Shown: positions 6,981-12,839 of the stretch, piece by piece
Layout: every line of letters begins with the position of its first letter
How positions within the stretch are numbered: the stretch's first letter is position 1
Origin: Lachnospiraceae bacterium UBA1766
GTDB lineage: Bacteria > Bacillota > Clostridia > Lachnospirales > Lachnospiraceae
DNA length: 12,839 bases
Assembly: GCA_002314715.1 (NCBI GenBank)
Contig: DCGY01000030.1
Coordinates: forward strand, 9,110 to 21,948
Direction of reading: 5' to 3'
Made by a program: the position numbers and the translations under genes
The notes under the pieces: generated by a model
The model's input: the letters and a program-made list of their open reading frames with translations, nothing else
Databases searched by the model: none
What the model was told of the DNA's origin: nothing

Positions 6981-8402
6981 TTATTCCCCAATAAGTTTTT
7001 GAAACCATCTCTTTATATCAAAGCAGCGAACATTCGTCCACATGCGATTGATTCGTTCATTACTTTCTTTATCAAAATATTCCATTACCGCACTACGATT
7101 CATAACCTCCTGAGAAGGATACTGTGCATAGAGCTGTCTCGTGGTCTGATCCAGGGAAGTGGTTACAATAACCTCCTTATCCCCAAAGAAATAACTGATA
7201 TCGTAGTCAACGGATTCTTCTTCCTCATCCTCCACGCCGTAATTCCAGTTAATATAGTCAATAATATAGTCACTGTCTCCGCCGGAAATAACTGAGGTAT
7301 AACCGATGTAATCCATGTTTCGTACAGCGCTTTCCGGTTTTGCCATATAATTTACAAAGGCTTCCGCAGCCATCTGTTTATCTGCATCCCCTTCTACACC
7401 GCAACGAAGCATTACCCAACCGTCAAACCAAAGATTCGTGGATTCCCGGGGAATTGCATAAGAAAGCTCAATTCCGTCCTCTTCTGCCTGATCCATGGTA
7501 TATACTGCATCACCGGACCATTGCTGATTTGCAACCACCTTGCCGGTTACCATGTCTGCTTTTCCGCTGTCAGTCTCAAAAGAATAAACATTTTGCTTAA
7601 TATCGCTTAAGATTTCTTCCACTCCATCAACTGTTTCCTTGTCCGTGGCGTTGACAGCCTTTGTTAATTGCTCTTTATAATCCGGGCTGCTTTTAAATGC
7701 ATCCGTGGAAATCAAATCATAATAGTAAATGCTGACTGCAGAATAATACGCGTCTCGGACACTGTCCTTCACGGTGATACGCTTCGCAAACTTTTCATTA
7801 CGAAGAATATCCCAGCAGGAGGCTTCCTCTTCTGTGACCTCTTCCGGATTGTATACAATACCTAAAGTTCCCCACATATATCCGGCCGCATACTTATCCA
7901 AGGTTTCCCCACCAATATTTAAGTTGGCATAAATATCGGCAATATAAGGGGATACATTATTCACATAGAAATTGTTTTCCAGCTCTTTCCTGTGGAAATC
8001 CTCCGAAAAAGGAACCAGCATTTCTTCCTTCATCATCTTCATAATCATATATTCGGAAGGACATACTACATCATATACATCTCCCAAAGTAATCTGATTA
8101 TAAAGTTCCTCGTTGGTACCAAAAGTAGAATATTCAACCTTAACACTTCTGCCATAGGTTTCTTCAAACCAGTCTTCAAAGTCCTCAATCAAACTGTTTT
8201 GGGCTAAAAGCACGGTACCATCCGAAAACTCAATGGCGCTGTCCTCATCCCAATCTCCCTGGTCCATATACTCTTCCCAGTTCGAGACACGAAGAATAAT
8301 GGTTTCATCCTCTTTATCACCGCAACCGCAAATCCCAAGAAGAAATACGAAAAGAAAAGGAAGAAAACATACGCGCATTTTATTAGACCACTTTTTTTTC
8401 AT
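6981..8402 (-). CDS. potD: PotD: polyamine-binding lipoprotein of an ABC importer
   Basis: The solute-binding component that captures spermidine/putrescine outside the membrane. A basic N-terminus and hydrophobic stretch (about 11-24) lead to a lipobox (ICGC), predicting a lipid-anchored mature protein from C27. Family motifs are clear: NWEEY (41-45), EYSTFGTNE (90-98), CPSEYM with S116 and Y118, D213 in VKDSVR, W295 in QQWSGD, and W325/D327 in NLWFDGW. These correspond to residues that bind polyamine in E. coli PotD. At 473 aa it is clearly longer than E. coli PotD (about 348). The extra length includes an acidic insert at about 47-69, right after the first binding motif, and an acidic stretch near 391-397 (EDEEEES) in the C-terminal lobe. 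GGAGG lies 9 bases before the ATG and overlaps the potC stop. Spermidine versus putrescine preference is not decidable. Confidence 0.92.
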   Translation of the reverse strand: MKKKWSNKMRVCFLPFLFVFLLGICGCGDKEDETIILRVSNWEEYMDQGDWDEDSAIEFSDGTVLLAQNSLIEDFEDWFEETYGRSVKVEYSTFGTNEELYNQITLGDVYDVVCPSEYMIMKMMKEEMLVPFSEDFHRKELENNFYVNNVSPYIADIYANLNIGGETLDKYAAGYMWGTLGIVYNPEEVTEEEASCWDILRNEKFAKRITVKDSVRDAYYSAVSIYYYDLISTDAFKSSPDYKEQLTKAVNATDKETVDGVEEILSDIKQNVYSFETDSGKADMVTGKVVANQQWSGDAVYTMDQAEEDGIELSYAIPRESTNLWFDGWVMLRCGVEGDADKQMAAEAFVNYMAKPESAVRNMDYIGYTSVISGGDSDYIIDYINWNYGVEDEEEESVDYDISYFFGDKEVIVTTSLDQTTRQLYAQYPSQEVMNRSAVMEYFDKESNERINRMWTNVRCFDIKRWFQKLIGE

Positions 8403-8415
8403 GATACTCTTCCTC

Positions 8416-9198
8416 CTATTTTTCTTCTTTCTTTACATAATTGGAACCAAGTACGCAGAGAATTACCACCACAAAAATTACGGTAGATAATGCCCACAAC
8501 GCGGTCTTAATCTCAGTCTGTGAGCCCTTGGTAGCATTTACCACGTAAGTACTGATGGTATCAAATGTTGCCGGCTTGGTGTAGGTCGCCACAAAATAAT
8601 CATCCAACGACAAGGTGATTGCCGTCATAAATCCACTGGTAATACCGGGTACTATCTGCGGAATGATGACTTTCCAAAGCGCTGATGCCGGGGTACAGCC
8701 CAAGTCCAAAGCAGCTTCATACAACTGCTGATCCATTTGTTTCAACCTTGGGATTACAGAAAGATAAACAAATGGCACACACAAACAGGTTTGTCCAATC
8801 ACCAAAGGAATAAAGGTATCCTTGTTTATATGAAAAATTGCAATCATCAGAATACAAACGGAAAAACCGGTCACAACATCTGCATTTACTACCGGAATCT
8901 GATTGGAAAGTTCAATAGCCGTACGAATCTTGCGTCTGGAATAAAAACTTCCGATGGCACCCACGGTACCTAACAAAGTGGAAATAATCGCCACGCCGAT
9001 TGCTAAAGATAACGTTCCCAAGATCATACTTACCAATGCGGGAGTCGTAACCAGGGTTTCATAATTTGCAAAAGAAAATCCACGGATGGAACCAATCATG
9101 GTGGAATCCGTGAAACTGTAAACCGCCAAAATTAATATGGGAGCATACAAAAAAGCCAATACAAGCCAAATCCAGGAATGAATTAATATCTTTTTCAT
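8416..9198 (-). CDS. potC: PotC: polyamine ABC transporter permease
   Basis: The second membrane permease of the polyamine importer, pairing with PotB and PotA. The 260-aa protein shows about six hydrophobic segments, beginning at about 8-28. The cytoplasmic EAA loop that docks to the ATPase is at 161-185 (EAALDLGCTP, then VIIPQIVPGI). The C-terminus is basic/acidic (VKKEEK). Length and order match E. coli PotC (264 aa). The ATG at 9198 is preceded at 5 bases by GGAGG in the run GGGGAGGAGG, which begins within the potB stop codon. Its own stop (TAG) is fused to the ribosome site of potD. Confidence 0.93.
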   Translation of the reverse strand: MKKILIHSWIWLVLAFLYAPILILAVYSFTDSTMIGSIRGFSFANYETLVTTPALVSMILGTLSLAIGVAIISTLLGTVGAIGSFYSRRKIRTAIELSNQIPVVNADVVTGFSVCILMIAIFHINKDTFIPLVIGQTCLCVPFVYLSVIPRLKQMDQQLYEAALDLGCTPASALWKVIIPQIVPGITSGFMTAITLSLDDYFVATYTKPATFDTISTYVVNATKGSQTEIKTALWALSTVIFVVVILCVLGSNYVKKEEK

Positions 9199-9212
9199 AA
9201 TTACCTCCTCCC

Positions 9213-10010
9213 CTATTTCAACGTGCTGATTTTCTGATTATTCTTGGTCTCCCCAAATTGGTTGGACACAACTGTAATCAGACAAATAATCATCAAAAGA
9301 ATGATGGAAATAACGGAACCGTTATGCCAGTCATAAGAACTAAAGTAGCTTCCAATCAAACTACCCATAATGTAGGTGCTGTTGTAAACCATATCCAACA
9401 CAACATAATTGGTCATGGATGGCAAAAAGACCATAGTTACACCGCTAACAATACCGGGAACGGATAAAGGCAAAATAACCTTTACAAACAAATGAAACTT
9501 TCCGGCACCCAAATCCTGTGCCGCCTCGATATAACTGTTATCCAGCTTTACCAACGCATTGTATAAAGGCAAAATCATGAAAGGCAGGAAATCATACACC
9601 ATACAAATAATGGTATTCAAAAATGGGTGCATTGCCAAATTGTCTTCCATCAAAGTCAATATTTCTTTTAATGCCGTAATACGCAGTGTAAAGTTAATCC
9701 ACATAGGCAAAACAAACAGCATCAAAAGGGCCTGATTGGCTTTCAGTCCCATTTTCGCCAAAATATAAGCAGTCGGATACGCTATCAAAAGGCAGAAAAC
9801 GGTTGTAACAAGTGCAATTACGATACTATAGATTAACGTACCTACTGTTTTGGCACTTTGAAAAAAAGCAAAAAAGTTATGAAAAGATATATGTCCCGCA
9901 TTGTCGGTAAATGCATATCCGATAACCACAAAAAGAGGCAGGATTACAAACAATACCAGAAACAAGGCATAGGGAATCGCCAGTTGTTTTCTAGAAAATG
10001 TATATTTCAA
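9213..10010 (-). CDS. potB: PotB: polyamine ABC transporter permease, TTG start
   Basis: First membrane permease of the importer. The 265-aa protein has about six membrane segments (the first at about 11-33). Its EAA loop at 162-187 (EAAQDLGAG, then VILPLSVPGI) contacts the PotA ATPase. The start is the TTG at 10010: AGGAGG lies 8 bases upstream, the reading frame is closed by the potA stop four codons before, and the next Met is only at residue 87, after two membrane segments. So no other start gives an intact protein. Length is close to E. coli PotB (275 aa). It lies 12 bases after potA and 14 before potC, in the same order as E. coli potABCD. Confidence 0.93.
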   Translation of the reverse strand: MKYTFSRKQLAIPYALFLVLFVILPLFVVIGYAFTDNAGHISFHNFFAFFQSAKTVGTLIYSIVIALVTTVFCLLIAYPTAYILAKMGLKANQALLMLFVLPMWINFTLRITALKEILTLMEDNLAMHPFLNTIICMVYDFLPFMILPLYNALVKLDNSYIEAAQDLGAGKFHLFVKVILPLSVPGIVSGVTMVFLPSMTNYVVLDMVYNSTYIMGSLIGSYFSSYDWHNGSVISIILLMIICLITVVSNQFGETKNNQKISTLK

Positions 10011-10018
10011 CGCCTTAT

Positions 10019-10024
10019 CCTCCT
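10019..10024 (-). promoter_or_regulatory. Ribosome binding site for the TTG start of potB
   Basis: AGGAGG on the minus strand, overlapping the last two bases of the potA TAG stop and lying 8 bases before the TTG at 10010. It supports the non-ATG start and suggests that ribosomes ending potA re-initiate on potB. Confidence 0.85.
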
Positions 10025-11474
10025 ACTTCAACTCAAAAACAAACTTATCGGTGGGCACCTGAACACTAACGTAGTCCTCCTGGTTCCACAAGTACTCACT
10101 GTGTACAATGTAATCTTCTTCGGATTCACTACGGACACGATATCGATAATGGTCATCAATGTAAATAAAGTTAAAGATATGACCGGATACAAAACCACTG
10201 TCCGGCTCATCGCTAAGCGTACCGTCTTCCGGAAGAAAGGAAGCCACAACCGCTGCACCCTTCCAGGAAATCTCCTTACCGGAATGATCAACCAGCATAC
10301 CCTCTTTTTCAACTGCAGTCTGAAATACACGGTTTGCAGGTACCGTAAGTGAGAAATCATCAAATGCAACCACAAGTCCTTTTTCTGCATTGTAATCCTC
10401 CACAATACCCTCATAATGATTAATGGAGGTATCATAAGGAATAATGTGGATATTGTCCGGCGGAATAATCAACCCAACCTTCTCCCCTTCCTTATAGGCT
10501 TTTAGGCTGTGAATTTCCATCTCCGCCTTACCGGTTTTCACAGTTGTCACATAGAAAATACCCTTAAAGTCACATATCAATACTTCACCGGTCATTTGAC
10601 CCTTTCCCACCTCGGTAATCATCACATCTTCCGGGCGGATTACTGCATCGATAATTGTATCCTCAGCATAATCATCCACACAATCAAAAACAGTGCCGCA
10701 GAATTCCACCTGCTTTTTACCCACCATCTTGCCTTTAAAAATATTACTTTCCCCGATAAAATCCGCTACGAACAAATTGCTGGGCTCGTTATAAATATCC
10801 TCGGGTGTACCTACCTGTTGAATCTGACCGTCAGACATAACCACTACTTTGTCAGACATGGTTAATGCCTCTTCCTGATCATGGGTAACAAAGATAAAAG
10901 TAATACCCAGTTTCTTATGCATTTCCTTTAATTCCAGCTGCATTTCCTTACGCATTTTATAATCCAAAGCACTTAAGGATTCATCCAGCAAAAGTACTTC
11001 CGGCTCATTTACGATTGCCCGGGCAATGGCAATACGCTGTTGCTGTCCTCCGGAAAGCGTACTGATACTACGCTTTTCAAAGCTCTCCAGATCCACCATT
11101 TCCAGAACCTTCTTTACCTTTTCGTCCTGAACCTTTTTATCCATCTTTTTGATTTTCAGGCCAAAGGTAATATTGTCATATACATTCAAATGAGGAAACA
11201 ATGCATACTTTTGAAATACTGTGTTGATTGGACGCTCATTGGGTGCCAGGTTGCTGATATCTTTTCCATCCAGTAAAATCGTACCCTCAGTAGGTTTTTC
11301 AAATCCGCCAATCATACGTAAAATTGTAGTTTTACCGCATCCGGAAGGTCCCAAAAGGGTTACAAACTCACCCTTCTTTATCTCCAGGCTAAGATCCTCA
11401 ATAACCGTCACTCCGTCCTCGAAGGTCTTCTTTATATTCTTTAATTCAATCAAAGTATCTTTTGTATCACTCAT
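10023..11474 (-). CDS. potA: PotA: polyamine ABC transporter ATPase, extended C-terminus
   Basis: The ATPase that powers polyamine import. In the 483-aa protein the nucleotide-binding domain spans about 8-240: Walker A GPSGCGKTT (42-50, K48), Q-loop Q88, signature LSGGQ (140-144), Walker B with D164/E165, D-loop SALD and H198. The LLLDESLSALDYKMRK stretch matches E. coli PotA closely. A regulatory TOBE-type region follows from about 241. The protein is about 105 residues longer than E. coli PotA (378 aa). After a first TOBE-like module (about 280-346) there is a further segment (350-412) and a last beta-rich stretch (428-482) that also looks TOBE-like by eye. GAGGG lies 6 bases before the ATG. 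The gene starts 37 bases after rsmH with no convincing promoter in that gap, so it is probably transcribed with rsmH. Confidence 0.93.
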   Translation of the reverse strand: MSDTKDTLIELKNIKKTFEDGVTVIEDLSLEIKKGEFVTLLGPSGCGKTTILRMIGGFEKPTEGTILLDGKDISNLAPNERPINTVFQKYALFPHLNVYDNITFGLKIKKMDKKVQDEKVKKVLEMVDLESFEKRSISTLSGGQQQRIAIARAIVNEPEVLLLDESLSALDYKMRKEMQLELKEMHKKLGITFIFVTHDQEEALTMSDKVVVMSDGQIQQVGTPEDIYNEPSNLFVADFIGESNIFKGKMVGKKQVEFCGTVFDCVDDYAEDTIIDAVIRPEDVMITEVGKGQMTGEVLICDFKGIFYVTTVKTGKAEMEIHSLKAYKEGEKVGLIIPPDNIHIIPYDTSINHYEGIVEDYNAEKGLVVAFDDFSLTVPANRVFQTAVEKEGMLVDHSGKEISWKGAAVVASFLPEDGTLSDEPDSGFVSGHIFNFIYIDDHYRYRVRSESEEDYIVHSEYLWNQEDYVSVQVPTDKFVFELK

Positions 11475-11511
11475 TTTTTGCCCTCATCTATTCTATATAT
11501 TCTAAAAATAC

Positions 11512-12552
11512 TTACGCCTTAATTGCCCATCGAAGTTTTGTGGATCTGGCTCTCGGATTTCGATTGCACTCTTCCGGTGTAGGTCTGGTCACGTCCTCCG
11601 CCACTTCAGCATAAATTCCGGCCTTCTTTCCATCCTTAAATGCTTTTTTCACCAAACGATCCTCTCCGGAATGAAAGGTCAGGATAGCCACCCTTGCCCC
11701 GGAATTCAGGACTTCCGGAAGCTTATTTACAAAATCGTACAATACTTCCATTTCCTGGTTTACATCAATTCGAAGCGCCTGAAATGTTCTGGCGCAGGAT
11801 TTTTTTACAGTTTCTTTTCGTTCGGACTCCGGCAAAAATGCCAGTGCCTCTTCAATCGCCTTTTTCAAGTCCGTTGTTCTCTCTATGCTTTTCCCGGATT
11901 TTCGCCACTTCATAATTGTCTTTGCAATCTGTTCTGCATATGGCTCATCCGAGTTCTCTATAAGCATTCCCTGCATTTCCGTAAGATTTAATTCTTTTAA
12001 TCGCTCTGCAGCGGAAATTCCCTTTTGTGGATTTAAACGTAAGTCCAAGGGACCGTCCACCTTATAGGAAAAACCTCGTTCCGGATTGTCGATTTGCATG
12101 GAAGACACACCTAAATCCGCCAATAAAAAATCTATTTTCCCATGTTCCTTCGCAACCTGGTCAATATTCGCAAAATTAGTCCGAATAATTGTTAATATCT
12201 CTTCGCCGTAGCCCTGATTTCTCAGACGTTCTTCTGTTTTTACCGACTCAATCGGATCCACATCCAGGCCAATTAAATGACCCTTTCCCTCTAAGCGAGC
12301 CAGCATTGCCTGTGTATGTCCTCCATACCCAAGGGTTGCATCCAATCCTCTTTCTCCCGGTTTAATCTGAAGAACCTCCAGTATTTCATTTACCATAATG
12401 GAGATATGCATGCCTGCGGGGGTACTGCCCTTTCCGATGACATGCTCTACCGTGTCAGCGTACTTTTCCGGCTGTTGCTCTTTATAGCGTTCTTCAAATT
12501 TTTTCGGATATTTTCCGGAATAATGTACTCTTCTTTTATGAGTCTGTTCCAC
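11512..12552 (-). CDS. rsmH: 16S rRNA (cytosine1402-N4)-methyltransferase RsmH, extended N-terminus
   Basis: RsmH (MraW) uses S-adenosylmethionine to methylate N4 of C1402 in the 16S rRNA decoding centre. Family signatures are present: DATLGYGGHT (71-80, SAM binding), LADLGVSSMQID (144-155), GFSYKVDGPLDLR (160-172), the CARTFQALRI stretch (253-262), TFHSGEDR (292-299, usually SFHSLEDR) and NPRARSTKLR near the end. At 346 aa it exceeds the usual length (about 310-315). The extra part is a basic, tyrosine-rich N-terminal extension of some 45 residues before the family's usual start (here MHISIM). The start codon is GTG at 12552, with AAGGAG 7 bases upstream. It is followed by potABCD, not by the ftsL/penicillin-binding-protein genes of the usual division cluster, so it may be a second copy of the RsmH2 type (inference). 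Confidence 0.9.
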   Translation of the reverse strand: MEQTHKRRVHYSGKYPKKFEERYKEQQPEKYADTVEHVIGKGSTPAGMHISIMVNEILEVLQIKPGERGLDATLGYGGHTQAMLARLEGKGHLIGLDVDPIESVKTEERLRNQGYGEEILTIIRTNFANIDQVAKEHGKIDFLLADLGVSSMQIDNPERGFSYKVDGPLDLRLNPQKGISAAERLKELNLTEMQGMLIENSDEPYAEQIAKTIMKWRKSGKSIERTTDLKKAIEEALAFLPESERKETVKKSCARTFQALRIDVNQEMEVLYDFVNKLPEVLNSGARVAILTFHSGEDRLVKKAFKDGKKAGIYAEVAEDVTRPTPEECNRNPRARSTKLRWAIKA

Positions 12553-12559
12553 GGTTATT

Positions 12560-12565
12560 CTCCTT
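12560..12565 (-). promoter_or_regulatory. Ribosome binding site for the GTG start of rsmH
   Basis: AAGGAG on the minus strand, 7 bases before the GTG at 12552. The spacing is ideal and no ATG with a comparable site is available in frame nearby, so the GTG start with the long N-terminus is supported. Confidence 0.8.
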
Positions 12566-12581
12566 TTTGCATAGTCGATTT

Positions 12582-12611
12582 ATTTTATCACAAATGCAAA
12601 GAATATATCAA
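12582..12611 (-). promoter_or_regulatory. Promoter of the rsmH-potABCD-esterase unit
   Basis: On the minus strand TTGATA (12611-12606) is followed after 18 bases by TAAAAT (12587-12582). The TG one base before the -10 makes an extended -10 element. The predicted start, near 12575, gives a leader of only about 20 bases. It lies between the gdhA terminator and rsmH and is the only good promoter seen for the whole unit. Confidence 0.65.
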
Positions 12612-12670
12612 TAAAAATACTGAAAAAAGAGTTTCGATTGTAATGACAGGTGGGTTTTATTTTTGCGACA

Positions 12671-12707
12671 AAAAAAGACTGTATATCCAAAGCGGATATA
12701 CAGTCTT
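12671..12707 (-). terminator. Rho-independent terminator of gdhA
   Basis: A perfect 14-bp inverted repeat (12675-12688 with 12694-12707) around a 5-base loop is followed on the minus strand by a T run (12676-12671). It starts 22 bases past the gdhA stop codon and separates that gene from the rsmH unit. The long stem suggests efficient termination. Confidence 0.93.
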
Positions 12708-12729
12708 CTATGCTTATTTTAGCTACTTA

Positions 12730-12839
12730 CTATACAATACCCTGAGCGGTCATTGCATCAGCAACCTTTAAGAAGCCTGCGATGTTTGCGCCGGCAACAT
12801 AGTTACCTTCCAAACCATACTTCTTAGCTGCATCATCAA
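12730..12839 (-). CDS. gdhA: Glutamate dehydrogenase, C-terminal fragment cut by the window edge
   Basis: Only the last 35 codons are in view. They end in NYVAGANIAGFLKVADAM and a short AQGIV tail, the typical C-terminus of hexameric, NADP-linked-type glutamate dehydrogenases, which interconvert 2-oxoglutarate plus ammonia and glutamate. The stop TAG (12730-12732) is followed directly by an in-frame TAA, a double stop. A strong terminator follows 22 bases later. Cofactor preference cannot be judged from this fragment. Confidence 0.88.
   Translation of the reverse strand, partial: DDAAKKYGLEGNYVAGANIAGFLKVADAMTAQGIV

Noticed and set aside
6732..7295. Plus-strand open frame of 187 codons across the esterase/potD junction
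   Set aside because: It is antisense to two well-supported genes and crosses their junction; its translation has no recognisable motif and looks like shadow sequence.
11475..11511. Promoter for potA between rsmH and potA
   Set aside because: TAGAAT/TATAGA-like sequences occur but no acceptable -35 lies 16-18 bases upstream; co-transcription with rsmH is simpler.
12612..12668. Regulatory RNA or riboswitch between gdhA terminator and the rsmH promoter
   Set aside because: It lies upstream of the predicted start, and no stable paired structure or known riboswitch core is visible.

Overview
This window looks like chromosomal DNA of a low-to-mid GC Gram-positive anaerobe, most likely a Clostridia/Lachnospiraceae member. 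The basis is strong GGAGG-type ribosome binding sites, Rho-independent terminators with T tracts, an E111-type MetA, and the style of the LigA, RsmH and RNase HI proteins. The family-level placement is inference from protein character, not a database match. All twelve recognised genes (eleven complete, one partial) lie on the minus strand, so transcription runs from high to low coordinates. No RNA gene, CRISPR array, insertion sequence, phage gene or attachment site is visible.

Reading in the direction of transcription, the right edge holds the last 35 codons of a glutamate dehydrogenase (gdhA), closed by two tandem stop codons and a strong terminator (12671-12707). A promoter at about 12582-12611 then starts unit 1: rsmH (16S rRNA m4C methyltransferase, GTG start), potA, potB (TTG start), potC, potD, and a cytoplasmic type B carboxylesterase. 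potABCD encodes a complete spermidine/putrescine-type ABC importer. At four consecutive junctions (potA/potB, potB/potC, potC/potD, potD/esterase) the stop codon is fused to the Shine-Dalgarno sequence of the next gene, so the esterase is tied into the transporter operon.

Unit 2 begins after a 64-base gap that contains a plausible promoter (5411-5439) and no terminator: thrH (phosphoserine/homoserine phosphotransferase), rnhA (RNase HI with a viroplasmin-like N-terminal domain), rluF (23S rRNA pseudouridine synthase), ligA (NAD+-dependent DNA ligase) and metA (homoserine O-acyltransferase). The genes are packed tightly: rnhA/rluF overlap by 19 bases, rluF/ligA are 1 base apart, and ligA/metA overlap by 23 bases. 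Two of the five proteins, ThrH at the start and MetA at the end, consume homoserine. The three between act on RNA/DNA.

Unit 3 is secG, with its own strong promoter (444-472), a leader of about 120 bases carrying two inverted repeats, and a terminator at 31-63.

I see no wholly new system. The most rewarding points are: the LigA, which keeps its catalytic lysine but has serine at two positions that normally contact the adenine; the esterase locked translationally to a polyamine importer whose PotA and PotD are both clearly longer than the E. coli proteins; an RsmH with an N-terminal extension sitting outside the cell-division cluster; and a MetA whose residue 111 is Glu, predicting acetyl-CoA rather than succinyl-CoA use.
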